Assembly: GCF_008386695.1 (NCBI RefSeq)
Contig: NZ_VUOC01000004.1
Coordinates: 870,327-934,326, forward strand
Direction of reading: 5' to 3'
DNA length: 64,000 nt
Origin: Chitinophaga agrisoli
Lineage (GTDB): Bacteria > Bacteroidota > Bacteroidia > Chitinophagales > Chitinophagaceae
The position numbers were made by a program, and so were the translations under genes. Position 1 is the stretch's first letter; each line of letters starts with the position of its first letter. Of the stretch, positions 53,891-62,716 are shown piece by piece. Below the pieces are notes generated by a model. That model saw only the letters and a program-made list of their open reading frames with translations. It had not been told where the DNA came from and ran no database searches.

Positions 53891-55144
53891 TTACCCATTC
53901 TTCCCACCCCAGCCCATCAATAACTTAAAATAAAAAGAAGGTTGCTGTAATTTCTTACGGAGGGTCTCTTCATGGAACATACCAGACAGCAGCTCCTGCA
54001 GCTGTTGATTACGGGCGCCTTGTTTTATGACCAGGTTGATGAACCAGGGATAGTTCACCATTTTTTGTAGTTTGGCGCTGAGCAGCAACTCAGGCCGCAG
54101 CACCCGCCGGATGCTGGCGTCATACCCTGCCAGGGCAGCGGCAGAGCAATCATTGGCGGCCAGCGCCTGCGCTGCCTGCCGGGCGGCCAGGCAGCCGGAA
54201 TGTAATGCATTGCCAATGCCTTCGCCGGTAAAGGGATTAATAAGGCTGGCGGCATCGCCGGTAAGCATATAACGCTCTCCGGAGAGGGTGCGGTCTTTGC
54301 TGCCAAAAGGCAATCCATATCCTTTTATATCACCCATACGCTCCGCATACCGGAAACGCTCCCGCATTACGGGGTCGCCCTCCAGCGTGTCCATCATCAA
54401 CTTTTTCAGGTCAGCTTTTTTACGCCTGGCCACTTTGCTCAGCATACCTACGCCCACATTCACTTCTCCGTTGGGTAGCGGAAACAGCCACAGGTAACCG
54501 GGCAACATATTTTTCAGGAAATGCAGCTCCAGGAAATTATCCGGGTGCACGCCCTGCACATTCCTGTAATAGGCCCTTACACCGGCGGCATAATGCGCGG
54601 GCTCCATACGGATGCCGGCCACTTCTTTTGTAAAGCCGGAGTGGGCCCCGTTGGCCACGATCACCAGCCGGGCCTTGATGGCAAACTGGCCGGTACGGTC
54701 CGTTAGCAGGTAACCATCCGGCTGCAGCTCATAACGCTCAATGCCCCTGCCTTCCAGCAGCTGTATTTCCGGACGGCGTTTCAGCTCCTCTACCAGGAAA
54801 TTGTCAAAATCTATCCGTTTGCATACCAGCCCGTGCGGCTCATGCGGCAGCTTCTGATAACGGGGTTTATACATAATATGCATGCCAATACGATTGGGGG
54901 CGGTAAAAGTAATGCCCCAGCTGTCCAGCTTCAGCAGGGATTCCCGCAGGCGCTCGCCTATACCCTTATCAATACGGGTAAGCAGCGTAAGCACCTTGCC
55001 GCTCAGGCCGTCGCCACATACCTTATCCCGCGGAAAAACCGCCTTATCCACTATTACAGACGGAATGCCCATTACAGCCAGTTGCAGGGCTGCGGCTGCG
55101 CCGGCAGGCCCGGCTCCGATAATACAAATGCCGGTTGAGATCAT
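53891..55144 (-). CDS. FAD-dependent oxidoreductase, geranylgeranyl reductase family-like
   Basis: A 417-residue flavoprotein. The N-terminal GxGxxG motif is ICIIGAGPAGAAAALQLAVMG, followed by PSVIVDKAVFPRDKVCGDGLSGK, and the second FAD-binding motif GDAASLINPFTGEGIGNALHSG near residue 270. This order is the signature of the geranylgeranyl reductase/halogenase-like clan. Substrates range from isoprenoid side chains to ring compounds, so the reaction is unknown. The upstream region shares the spacer with the barrel gene at 55390 and contains a 12-bp palindrome TTGAACGTTCAA at 55227-55238. Confidence 0.9.
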   Translation of the reverse strand: MISTGICIIGAGPAGAAAALQLAVMGIPSVIVDKAVFPRDKVCGDGLSGKVLTLLTRIDKGIGERLRESLLKLDSWGITFTAPNRIGMHIMYKPRYQKLPHEPHGLVCKRIDFDNFLVEELKRRPEIQLLEGRGIERYELQPDGYLLTDRTGQFAIKARLVIVANGAHSGFTKEVAGIRMEPAHYAAGVRAYYRNVQGVHPDNFLELHFLKNMLPGYLWLFPLPNGEVNVGVGMLSKVARRKKADLKKLMMDTLEGDPVMRERFRYAERMGDIKGYGLPFGSKDRTLSGERYMLTGDAASLINPFTGEGIGNALHSGCLAARQAAQALAANDCSAAALAGYDASIRRVLRPELLLSAKLQKMVNYPWFINLVIKQGARNQQLQELLSGMFHEETLRKKLQQPSFYFKLLMGWGGKNG

Positions 55145-55297
55145 TGTTGTTGATGATTGGGGTAAGCGCTATATACTGGTATCATGCTGTAAGCTGGCGT
55201 ATCGGTTAAAGGCCAAAAAACGTGTATTGAACGTTCAAATGAACCCGGTCCTTTTAAAAGACCATCCTATATAAATGTATCGAATTTTTCGCATTTA

Positions 55298-55334
55298 TTA
55301 ACCTTCCTTAACATTAAAGCAAGGCTTGTTAACC
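55298..55334 (+). promoter_or_regulatory. Triple direct-repeat operator upstream of the outer-membrane barrel gene
   Basis: Three repeats on the plus strand: TTAACC (55298-55303), TTAACA (55308-55313), TTAACC (55329-55334), with starts 10 and 21 bp apart. The same element, with the same spacing, is at 59078-59114. A -7-like TACTTTCA starts 22 bases downstream (55356), so the proximal repeat replaces the -33 element. This layout suits activation by the OmpR-type regulator encoded at 60714. Confidence 0.7.
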
Positions 55335-55389
55335 TCCTTTTGCAGACCACCGCGCTACTTTCAACACCAGTACCATCAACACTATCGCC

Positions 55390-58209
55390 ATGCATAAAAT
55401 TTACCTCCTGCTTGCAGCCTGTTGCCTGGGCCTGACCGTACACGCGCAAAGGAACGGGACTGTTAGCGGCGTAGTAACGGATACCATCGCACAGCAACCC
55501 GTTATATCCGCTACTATTACAATGCTGAAAAAGAAAGATTCCTCCCTGGTTAGTTTTACCATGACGGACAACAAGGGGCATTTTACGATCAGCAACATCC
55601 CCGTGGGGGATTATCGCCTGCTGATCACACATATCAATTACCACGCCGCCGCACGGCCCATCACCATCAGCGCCACGGCCCCGGCAGTACAGCTGCCTGC
55701 CATTATACTGCAGGACCTGAGCAGAACGCTCAAAGAAGTGGCCGTTACGGCAGAAGCGCCGCCCGTAACGCTGATAGACGATACCATCCAATACAATGCC
55801 GGCTCTTTCAGAACGCCGCCCAATGCCAGCGTGGAACAGCTGCTGAAAAAGCTGCCCGGCGTACAGGTAGATAAAGACGGCACCGTAAAGGCCCAGGGCC
55901 AAAAAGTAGGCAAAGTATTGGTGGATGGTAAGGAGTTCTTTGGTAATGATCCCAAAATGGCGACCAAAAACCTGCCTGCAGACGCGGTTGATAAAATACA
56001 GGTATTTGACCGCCTGAGCGACGCGGCACAACTTACCGGCTTTGACGATGGCAACAGCGAAAAGACCATCAACCTGAAACTAAAAGAAGACAAAAAGAAA
56101 GGCCAATTCGGTAAGATCAACGCAGGCGCCGGTACGAACGACCGTTATGAAGGGCGTTTTAATATAAACTCCTTCGAGGGCGCCCGGCAGCTATCCGCTA
56201 TTGGCCTGGCCAATAACGTTAACGCGGAAGGTTTTTCTTTTATGGATCTTATGAACTTTAGCGGGGAGCAAAGCCGTATGCAGCAAAGCGGCAATGGCAG
56301 CATGAGCTTTAAAATGGATGGCAATGACCTCGCCAGCACCCTGATGGGCAGCGGTAGTGGCAACGGCATCAAGACCATCTGGGGCGGCGGCGTAAACTAT
56401 AACAATAGCATTGGCGCTCAATCAAACCTGAACGGCAGCTATTTCTACAACCGTTATAACCCGCACCAGGAGAGCACCGTGCAGCGGCAATACTTTCTGC
56501 CGGATTCGTCTTATTTCTATAACCAGCAAGCCGTCACCGATAACCTGAATAACAGCCACCGCCTTAACCTGGTAGCGGAGATAGGCATTGACTCCTTTCA
56601 CTCCATCAAGATCTCCCCTTCCGTAGGTTACCAGGAAACCCGCAACAGCAGCTCCAGCAACTATACTACTTTACTGGAAAACGGGCAGCTGGCCAACCAG
56701 GGGCACAGCAATAACTCCAACAACGGGCATGGCAGCAATTTCAGGAACGACCTGCTGTTCCGTAAGAAATTTCACCGTAAAGGCAGGACCTTGTCCCTTA
56801 GCCTGCAAAACAGCATAAATGAAAGCCAAAGCCATGGCAGCCTGGAAACAGTGAACCAGTTCTACAACCGCAGCGCCTCTTTACCGGCATATGACTCCAT
56901 TGACCAACGGAACTATACCTCCGGCAAATTTAACAGCTATAATGCCCGGGCCGTGTATACAGAGCCCCTGTTTAAACATTCCCTGCTGGAACTAAGCCTG
57001 GGTCACAGCAACAACCACAGCACATCCGACAAAGTAACCTATGATTACAACGGGTTAAACGGCAAGTTTGACCAGCTGAATCCCGCGCTCACCAATAACT
57101 TTGAAAACGATTATGGTTATACCAATGCAGGCCTCCGCCTGCGCACACAACGTAAACGACTTAGTCTGGCGGCGGGCATTAACTGGCAGCAGGCCACGCT
57201 GCAGGGTAAGATCATAGCCGGCGCCACGGACTCTGTGATCCGCAAGACCTTTTACAATATGCTGCCCACCTTCCGGTTCAAGTACGATTTTACCCGTTTC
57301 CGCCATCTCAGCATCAACTATGCGGCGCTCACCAACCAGCCCACCCTCGCACAACTGCAGCCCGTGCCGGATATTACAGACCCGCTCAATATCCACGCAG
57401 GCAACCCGGACCTGCAGCAGGAGCTTACGCATGCCGTACAGCTGAACTATGTATCTGTGGATCCTTTCCGGAATAAGAACCTGTTCGCCTTTTTTAACCT
57501 GCAGGAAACGCAGCATAAGATCGTGAATTATGATGTGGTGGATAGCCTGGGCGTAAAACGCAGCCAGCCGGTGAATGTAAACGGCGTATATAACATGACG
57601 GGCAATATTAGCCTGGGTTTGCCCCTGCCGGTCGTGAACGGCACGGTGAACATCAGCACCAACCTGGGATACAGCAAAACAAAACAGTTCATCAATACAG
57701 CCCCTAACACCATCCGCACCTTTACCATGGGGCCTGCCGCGCGTTTTGACCTGCAGCCGTATGACAAACTGGACCTTTCGTTAAGCGCCGGGCTTAATTA
57801 TTACAGCACCATCTATACCCTGCAGGCGGCTTTTAATACCCGGTATTTCTCACAACAGTATGCCGCGGAGATCGACTGGCAGCTGCCGGCAAATTATTAT
57901 CTGAATACCAGCTTCACCTATACGCTGAATGGCGACCGTGCCGCCGGCTTTAATGCACACGTACCTTTATGGAACGCCTCCTTTAGCAAGCAGTTCCTGC
58001 GTTTTAACCGGGGAGAGTTAAAGCTGAGCGTATTTGACCTGCTGAACCAGAATGTAGGCATCAGCCGCAGCAGCAACCAGAACTATGTAGAAGACAGCCG
58101 GGTCACCAACCTGCAGCGTTTTTTTATGCTGAGCTTTACGTATAGTCTGAGCAAAACAGGGTTAACCACAAGGGATAAGGGCCGGGGCTTAAAGATGATA
58201 CGGCCGTAA
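55390..58209 (+). CDS. Outer-membrane beta-barrel protein with carboxypeptidase-like regulatory domain (TonB-receptor-like)
   Basis: A 939-residue protein. A signal peptide (KIYLLLAACCLGLTVHA/Q) is followed by a CarboxypepD_reg-like domain (GTVSGVVTDTIAQQPVISATITML), a plug-like region (ASVEQLLKKLPGVQVDKDGTVKAQGQKVGKVLVDGKEFFGNDPKMATKNLP) and a long barrel with alternating strands ending in aromatic residues. It fits the OMP_b-brl_3 group rather than SusC: no SusD partner and no GYG linker. It is probably an outer-membrane transporter or assembly factor. Its promoter carries the triple-repeat operator, and the GLPGLI gene, with the same operator, converges with it. Confidence 0.9.
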   Translation: MHKIYLLLAACCLGLTVHAQRNGTVSGVVTDTIAQQPVISATITMLKKKDSSLVSFTMTDNKGHFTISNIPVGDYRLLITHINYHAAARPITISATAPAVQLPAIILQDLSRTLKEVAVTAEAPPVTLIDDTIQYNAGSFRTPPNASVEQLLKKLPGVQVDKDGTVKAQGQKVGKVLVDGKEFFGNDPKMATKNLPADAVDKIQVFDRLSDAAQLTGFDDGNSEKTINLKLKEDKKKGQFGKINAGAGTNDRYEGRFNINSFEGARQLSAIGLANNVNAEGFSFMDLMNFSGEQSRMQQSGNGSMSFKMDGNDLASTLMGSGSGNGIKTIWGGGVNYNNSIGAQSNLNGSYFYNRYNPHQESTVQRQYFLPDSSYFYNQQAVTDNLNNSHRLNLVAEIGIDSFHSIKISPSVGYQETRNSSSSNYTTLLENGQLANQGHSNNSNNGHGSNFRNDLLFRKKFHRKGRTLSLSLQNSINESQSHGSLETVNQFYNRSASLPAYDSIDQRNYTSGKFNSYNARAVYTEPLFKHSLLELSLGHSNNHSTSDKVTYDYNGLNGKFDQLNPALTNNFENDYGYTNAGLRLRTQRKRLSLAAGINWQQATLQGKIIAGATDSVIRKTFYNMLPTFRFKYDFTRFRHLSINYAALTNQPTLAQLQPVPDITDPLNIHAGNPDLQQELTHAVQLNYVSVDPFRNKNLFAFFNLQETQHKIVNYDVVDSLGVKRSQPVNVNGVYNMTGNISLGLPLPVVNGTVNISTNLGYSKTKQFINTAPNTIRTFTMGPAARFDLQPYDKLDLSLSAGLNYYSTIYTLQAAFNTRYFSQQYAAEIDWQLPANYYLNTSFTYTLNGDRAAGFNAHVPLWNASFSKQFLRFNRGELKLSVFDLLNQNVGISRSSNQNYVEDSRVTNLQRFFMLSFTYSLSKTGLTTRDKGRGLKMIRP

Positions 58210-58229
58210 AGCAGGCGTCACGGCGGCTG

Positions 58230-59030
58230 CTATCCTCCTATACGTATATTCCCGCCCCTGCCAACATTGCGTTGCATGGCCGCCATAAACTTCTTCCGTT
58301 CTGCCGCAAACTCCGCTGCGCTGAGGGATTTACCTTTAGCCGGCGGCTTTATGGCTGCCAGATCTGTTTTAGCGGATAGCTCCACCGCCTGGTACATAAC
58401 ACGGCCATTATCCATCTCCAGGCCCAGGATAAGACCGGGTAATTGCCCCTGGTACTCCGGGCCAGCCGGCGCAGGTACAGACAGGGTGAACCACGCAGTG
58501 ACGGTGACCGTATCGGGCGCTTCCAGCATCTTCATCATCCCATTTTCCAGACCAGGCCGCATACGTATGCCAATACGCTGCGCTACCGCCTGCTGGCAGG
58601 GGTAGTTGAGGATAGTGGATGTACGGCCGGTCAGCTTCCAGTTTAACCGCTGTATGGTATCCGTAATAACATAGTTACGGCCTCCCAGCTCCCGTTGCGA
58701 CACTACCTTACCGGCGGCAAAATCAGTAAAGGTTTCATTATCACTGCCGCCACCGGGCGCAATTACATCCAGGTGCATACCGCCGCCGCTGGCTTCCATC
58801 GCTTCCGGCAGCTCATCATCGATAGCGCGGCGCAGGCATTGCCCATTGCCAAACAGCACTTCCAGCCGGTCCTTGCGGGTAGAGGGCGGCATACGTTGCG
58901 GGGCGGCGCCGGGCGGCAAAAATAGCTGCAGCTGTAATGTGCGCTCGTATACTACCCGGCCGCCTGTTTGCTGGCCATGTACGGATAACAGTACCAGGCC
59001 CATGGAAAATGTTAAGCAGATCTTTTTCAT
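58230..59030 (-). CDS. GLPGLI family secreted protein
   Basis: A 266-residue exported protein starting at the ATG at 59030 (MKKICLTFSMGLVLLSVHG/Q), with 59036 and 59048 as alternatives. The family-defining hexapeptide is present as QLPGLILGLEMDNG, after AWFTLSVPAPAGPEYQG. GLPGLI proteins (TIGR01200) are found only in Bacteroidota and often lie beside TonB-receptor genes; their role is unknown. Here it is convergent with the barrel gene and shares its upstream operator, which suggests the two act together and are induced by the adjacent two-component system. Confidence 0.92.
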   Translation of the reverse strand: MKKICLTFSMGLVLLSVHGQQTGGRVVYERTLQLQLFLPPGAAPQRMPPSTRKDRLEVLFGNGQCLRRAIDDELPEAMEASGGGMHLDVIAPGGGSDNETFTDFAAGKVVSQRELGGRNYVITDTIQRLNWKLTGRTSTILNYPCQQAVAQRIGIRMRPGLENGMMKMLEAPDTVTVTAWFTLSVPAPAGPEYQGQLPGLILGLEMDNGRVMYQAVELSAKTDLAAIKPPAKGKSLSAAEFAAERKKFMAAMQRNVGRGGNIRIGG

Positions 59031-59077
59031 ACGCATGCTTTTAGGCAATAAAGCTATCCCCTTATGACCGCAAGGCA

Positions 59078-59114
59078 GGTTAATAAGCCTTGCAGCAAGG
59101 TTAATGAAGGTTAA
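59078..59114 (-). promoter_or_regulatory. Triple direct-repeat operator between the GLPGLI and histidine-kinase genes
   Basis: Three GGTTAA repeats on the plus strand at 59078-59083, 59099-59104 and 59109-59114, starts 21 and 10 bp apart. Read towards the GLPGLI gene this is TTAACC-4-TTAACC-15-TTAACC, the same as 55298-55334. A -7-like TAGCTTTA begins 22 bases further on (59056), again the same distance. It also lies upstream of the histidine-kinase gene and may give autoregulation. Confidence 0.72.
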
Positions 59115-59181
59115 TATTTATTGAAGTGGGAAAAGGATCTGGCACAATTGCCGTAGTATTGTCCTGTAAACCGTTCCATGC

Positions 59182-60717
59182 GTGCGATATAAACTTTCCA
59201 TACCGGTGACCGTTTCCCTGATCATGCTTACGATCCTGGTGATCACTGCTTTCCAGGCCTATTGGCTGCGCAAGAACTACCGGGATGAGCAACGGCTTTT
59301 CACCACGCGCACCAACCTGCTTTTCCGGGCCACCGTTTTCCGCCTGCAGGCATATCATATGAAGCTGGATACCAATATCCGCATCCGCATGGATGAACGG
59401 GAGGGCATGATAGGCATGGCCAATGTACTGGAAGAGAAGATGCGCCATGCGGATGCCGCCAGCGGCACAAAACGCACCATGTTCATCCGGTTCAATGATG
59501 CCGGCGTTCCGCCAGGCAGCCCCCCGCTGCAGCGCGCACCCGGCGACAGACGGCCACTTAAAGACTCGCTGGATATCCAGTACCGGCGTGCCAAAGCCCC
59601 CGGTGAGGACAGGTTTGATTACCTGGTGAACGTAGACTCCCTGCATGATACCCTGGCTGTAAAGGATATAACACGCCGCTACCAACTGGCGCTGGCCCGG
59701 GAAAAGATCCCGGTAGCCTTCCAGATCCAGGCTTTTCCGGCAGACACCTCCCAACGCAGGATAGGGCCTTTCCCGGATGACCTGGAAAACAATACCGTTA
59801 CCCTGGGTTTTGCCACTCCCATCAGCTACCGCGTTAACTTTGAGAATAATACCTGGTACCTGCTGCGGCGTATCAGTCAGCCTATACTCATTTCCGCCTT
59901 CCTGCTGGGCGTAACAGGCCTCTCCTTCCTGTTGCTCTACCGCAACCTGCAACAGCAGCAAAAGCTGGCCCAGCAGAAGAACGACTTCATCAGCAATATG
60001 ACGCATGAGCTCAAAACGCCCATCGCCACCGTGAGCGTAGCCATTGAGGCGTTACGCAATTTCCAGGTGCTCGATGACCCGCAGGCCACGCATGAATACC
60101 TGGAGATCTCCGCCAATGAAATGCAGCGCCTGAGCCTACTGGTGGATAAGGTGCTGAAGCTCTCCATGTTCGAGAACCGCGAGATAGCGCTGAACAAAGA
60201 GACCTTTGACCTGCGCGCCCTGGCCAGGAGCGTAATGGCCTCCATGAAACTGCAGTTTGAGCAACGGCAGGCTACCACTGCTTTAAAGACCACCGGCAGC
60301 AATTTTATCATCAACGCGGATAAGCTGCATATGTCCAGCGTACTGTATAACCTGCTGGACAATGCCCTGAAATACAGCCTTAACAACCCGGACATACTCG
60401 TGCATATCATCGACCATAAACAATACATAGAACTGCGGGTAAGCGATAACGGCATAGGCATTGCCGGGGAATACCGGAACAGGATCTTTGAAAAGTTCTT
60501 CCGGGTGCCTAGCAGCGGCAACCGGCATAACATCAAAGGGTATGGACTGGGCTTAAGTTATGTATCGCATATCCTGCAACGCCACATGGGCTTTATAGAG
60601 GTAAGCAGCGAACTGGGTAAAGGCAGCATCTTTTCCGTGAAACTGCCTTTTGCGGAGGCTCCCGTTGTTTACTATGATAATGGCCGCCGTATAGGCTCAA
60701 AAAACAATATAATATGA
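59182..60717 (+). CDS. Sensor histidine kinase
   Basis: A 511-residue membrane kinase. The start is a GTG at 59182 (MRYKLSIPVTVSLIML); an ATG at 59178 is out of frame and soon stops. Two membrane segments lie at about 7-27 and 234-254 and enclose a periplasmic sensor of some 205 residues without a known domain. The phospho-acceptor is His275 in NDFISNMTHELKTPIATVS. The ATPase has N, G1 and G2 boxes (LLDNALKYS, VSDNGIGI, GYGLGLSYV). It overlaps the response-regulator gene by 4 bp. Together they form a RprXY-like pair by general layout, though no orthology is claimed. Confidence 0.94.
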   Translation: MRYKLSIPVTVSLIMLTILVITAFQAYWLRKNYRDEQRLFTTRTNLLFRATVFRLQAYHMKLDTNIRIRMDEREGMIGMANVLEEKMRHADAASGTKRTMFIRFNDAGVPPGSPPLQRAPGDRRPLKDSLDIQYRRAKAPGEDRFDYLVNVDSLHDTLAVKDITRRYQLALAREKIPVAFQIQAFPADTSQRRIGPFPDDLENNTVTLGFATPISYRVNFENNTWYLLRRISQPILISAFLLGVTGLSFLLLYRNLQQQQKLAQQKNDFISNMTHELKTPIATVSVAIEALRNFQVLDDPQATHEYLEISANEMQRLSLLVDKVLKLSMFENREIALNKETFDLRALARSVMASMKLQFEQRQATTALKTTGSNFIINADKLHMSSVLYNLLDNALKYSLNNPDILVHIIDHKQYIELRVSDNGIGIAGEYRNRIFEKFFRVPSSGNRHNIKGYGLGLSYVSHILQRHMGFIEVSSELGKGSIFSVKLPFAEAPVVYYDNGRRIGSKNNII

Positions 60718-61400
60718 GCGCCAGGATCCTATATGCAGAAGACGAGCTATCATTGGGCAAGATCGTAAAAGAAAGCCTGCAGCGCAGGGGATTTGAGGTG
60801 ATACTGGAAAGCGATGGCGGCAAAGTGCTATCCCTGTTCCGGGAGCTGCGCCCCACCGTTTGCGTGCTGGATGTGATGCTGCCCAACCGCGATGGCTTTG
60901 AGATAGCGGAAGATATACGCGCCCTGGACCCCGAAGTGCCCATCCTGTTCCTTACCGCTAAAACACAGACCGCGGACCTGGTAAAGGGTTTTACCCTGGG
61001 CGGTAATGACTATATCCGCAAGCCCTTTAGCCTGGAAGAGCTGATCGTGCGTATAGACAATGTACTGCGCAGAGCAGAAAAGCCGGCGGCCATATCGCCG
61101 GCAGACCATATCCGGATAGGCAAATTCCGCTTTTATACCAACCGCCAGCTGCTGGCCCATGGCGATACAGAACAAAAACTATCCTACCGGGAAAGCGAGC
61201 TCCTGCGGCTGCTGTATGAGCACCGCGATAGCCTGATAGACCGTAAAGTGATACTGGAATTATTATGGGGCCATGATGGCTTCTTTAACAGCCGTAACCT
61301 GGATGTGTATATCGCCCGGCTACGGGTGCGCCTCCGGGAGGATGATCAGCTGGAGATCCTAACCATTAAAGGCAAAGGCTATCGTTTTGTGCTGGGTTAA
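60714..61400 (+). CDS. OmpR/PhoB-type response regulator
   Basis: A 228-residue regulator. The receiver has acidic residues in YAEDE (9-11), phospho-acceptor Asp53 (CVLDVMLPN) and Lys83 in FLTAK. The winged-helix output domain covers about 128-228, with LSYRESELLRLLYEHRDSLIDRKVILELLWG and NLDVYIARLRVRL. OmpR-type regulators bind direct repeats as dimers. The repeats at 55298-55334 and 59078-59114, spaced by one and two helical turns, are the natural targets. It overlaps the kinase gene by 4 bp and converges with the next gene. Confidence 0.95.
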   Translation: MSARILYAEDELSLGKIVKESLQRRGFEVILESDGGKVLSLFRELRPTVCVLDVMLPNRDGFEIAEDIRALDPEVPILFLTAKTQTADLVKGFTLGGNDYIRKPFSLEELIVRIDNVLRRAEKPAAISPADHIRIGKFRFYTNRQLLAHGDTEQKLSYRESELLRLLYEHRDSLIDRKVILELLWGHDGFFNSRNLDVYIARLRVRLREDDQLEILTIKGKGYRFVLG

Positions 61401-61404
61401 GGCC

Positions 61405-62157
61405 TTATCTCATCCACCCTTCGATCTTATACACTTTCTCCATTAATTTCCTTTCCGGGCCGCCATCCGCCGGGTCAAACCATACCTCAAAGCGGGCGGC
61501 ATAGGGCTTACCCCAGTCGCCTTCGTAGATGGTAAAATCACCTGTAGTCTCATAGCGGGTATAGTGCTCCCCTGCAGCACTGTCAATTGTTATGGAAGAG
61601 CGGCTCCGTAATGTTTCTACGGACAATGCATCATTATGGGTTACTTCATATGCCTTTAGGAAAACATGGCCACGGCCGGTGTTTTTTAACCAGCAATCAT
61701 ATTCAAATATTCCCGGTTGGATCCCATTGTACAGCTGAAAATCCATTTTTTCCTTCAGCAGTCCGGTAATGGAATCCGGCCGGTTATGCTCAAAACCCAG
61801 GTTAACAGGATCGTTGATAACTATATTGTCTGGTATCTTCAACTTGTCCGCATACCCATCCCCGGATGTATCGCCGGCCGCCTCCAGCACAACGGCAATT
61901 ACAAAAATAATAAGCCCCGTGATCGTGATCATGGGCGTCAGGAAACTTATAACAGCCGGTATCCATCTCCTCCTTATAAGCAGGCGCAGGCCGGAAGCCA
62001 GCACAGCTATCAGGGTTAAAACTGTTAATACCAGTAAGGTGATCTCCAGGGTAGGCTGCTGATACAGCACGCTGGGAATAAAACAGGCAAGCATGATGAT
62101 AAAGAATAACAAGGGCCGTCCCCATTTGTCAAAATACCAGGTCCAGATTTTCTTCAT
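61405..62157 (-). CDS. Membrane protein of unknown function
   Basis: A 250-residue protein with three hydrophobic segments near residues 15-32, 36-60 and 66-92, then a polar domain (about 100-250) that is probably extracytoplasmic. The latter has beta-rich patterns: FQLYNGIQPGIFEYDCWLKNTGRGHVFLKAYEVTHNDAL and FTIYEGDWGKPYAARFEVWFDPADGGPERKLMEKVYKIEGW. I do not know its family. It is monocistronic; the upstream region is shared with the small protein at 62309. Confidence 0.7.
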   Translation of the reverse strand: MKKIWTWYFDKWGRPLLFFIIMLACFIPSVLYQQPTLEITLLVLTVLTLIAVLASGLRLLIRRRWIPAVISFLTPMITITGLIIFVIAVVLEAAGDTSGDGYADKLKIPDNIVINDPVNLGFEHNRPDSITGLLKEKMDFQLYNGIQPGIFEYDCWLKNTGRGHVFLKAYEVTHNDALSVETLRSRSSITIDSAAGEHYTRYETTGDFTIYEGDWGKPYAARFEVWFDPADGGPERKLMEKVYKIEGWMR

Positions 62158-62246
62158 TGTTCCGCTTTTAGGTAAGGGTATTACAATATAAGAAAAATTG
62201 GGGAGTTAATGCGTAGATCAGTGTAGGTTATAAGCAATTGGTAACA

Positions 62247-62271
62247 TTGGTCACTGATCAGCGGTGAACAA
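62247..62271. promoter_or_regulatory. Imperfect inverted repeat upstream of the small-protein promoter
   Basis: TTGGTCAC (62247-62254) and GTGAACAA (62264-62271) are complementary except at one position, with a 9-base spacer. It ends 5 bases before the -7 box at 62277. A regulator site is possible; the nearby Crp/Fnr-type gene is one candidate. Confidence 0.35.
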
Positions 62272-62276
62272 CATTT

Positions 62277-62284
62277 TACCTTTG
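62277..62284 (+). promoter_or_regulatory. Perfect -7 box (TAnnTTTG) of the small-protein gene
   Basis: TACCTTTG matches the Bacteroidota -7 consensus exactly and lies 24 bases before the ATG at 62309. The -33 region has no TTG at the best spacing (TGA instead), so an activator may be needed. Confidence 0.6.
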
Positions 62285-62308
62285 CCTTGCAACTAAAAAA
62301 CTAAACAT

Positions 62309-62548
62309 ATGTCAGACGCTATTCAACTCATCCCCAATAATTCTTTGATAACAGCCTCCCCGGAAGAAGGCAGACAGCTGGCCATAAAAATGGCAAGACT
62401 GATCATTAAGGCCACCCAGCCGGATGCAGCTGTGCGGGAGCGATTAAGAGGCGTATACGCGGAAGACGCGGGCATGCTGATCGCCATTGGCCAGACAGTA
62501 GCGGTAGAATTTGCCACTATTGCAGCGGCTAACAATTACTGGAAATAA
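62309..62548 (+). CDS. Small protein of unknown function
   Basis: A 79-residue protein, mostly alpha-helical by eye: SPEEGRQLAIKMARLIIKAT and AAVRERLRGVYAEDAGMLIAIGQTVAVEFATIAAANNYWK. No signal peptide or known motif. It has its own good promoter-like -7 box and is closed by a strong terminator, so it is a real monocistronic unit. The function is unknown. Confidence 0.8.
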   Translation: MSDAIQLIPNNSLITASPEEGRQLAIKMARLIIKATQPDAAVRERLRGVYAEDAGMLIAIGQTVAVEFATIAAANNYWK

Positions 62549-62554
62549 AAAAGT

Positions 62555-62584
62555 GGAGTATCAGTTTTTTGATACTCCCTTTTT
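62555..62584 (+). terminator. Rho-independent terminator of the small-protein gene
   Basis: A perfect 9-bp stem GGAGTATCA (62555-62563) and TGATACTCC (62570-62578) with a 6-base loop, followed by CTTTTTT. It starts 7 bases after the stop codon. Confidence 0.85.
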
Positions 62585-62642
62585 ACTGCTATTCCTTTAA
62601 GGCTGCCGTTACCGTTACTTCCAAATGGGCGCCCAGTGCCAT

Positions 62643-62656
62643 GTAACAATTGTTAC
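62643..62656. promoter_or_regulatory. 14-bp perfect palindrome upstream of the Crp/Fnr-type gene
   Basis: GTAACAATTGTTAC is self-complementary over its whole length and lies 61 bases before the ATG at 62717. It is a plausible autoregulatory site for the encoded regulator, but it does not match the FNR or CRP consensus of Proteobacteria. Confidence 0.4.
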
Positions 62657-62716
62657 CGAACCATGTATGATAATTTTATTTCTTTGCAACAGCGGACTTA
62701 TTAAAATCCACCGGCT

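Noticed and set aside
55227-55238. The 12-bp palindrome TTGAACGTTCAA upstream of the flavoprotein gene
   Set aside because: About one 12-bp palindrome is expected by chance in this much intergenic DNA, and no promoter element or second copy supports it, so it is only mentioned in the gene entry.
55267-56031. A 254-codon minus-strand reading frame inside the start of the outer-membrane barrel gene
   Set aside because: It overlaps a well-supported plus-strand gene with signal peptide and domain matches, has no recognisable motif, and shows repetitive Tyr/Gly/Arg content typical of a shadow frame.
59101-60006. A 301-codon minus-strand reading frame across the histidine-kinase gene
   Set aside because: It is antisense to the kinase sensor region, contains no known motif, and would run through the three-repeat operator.
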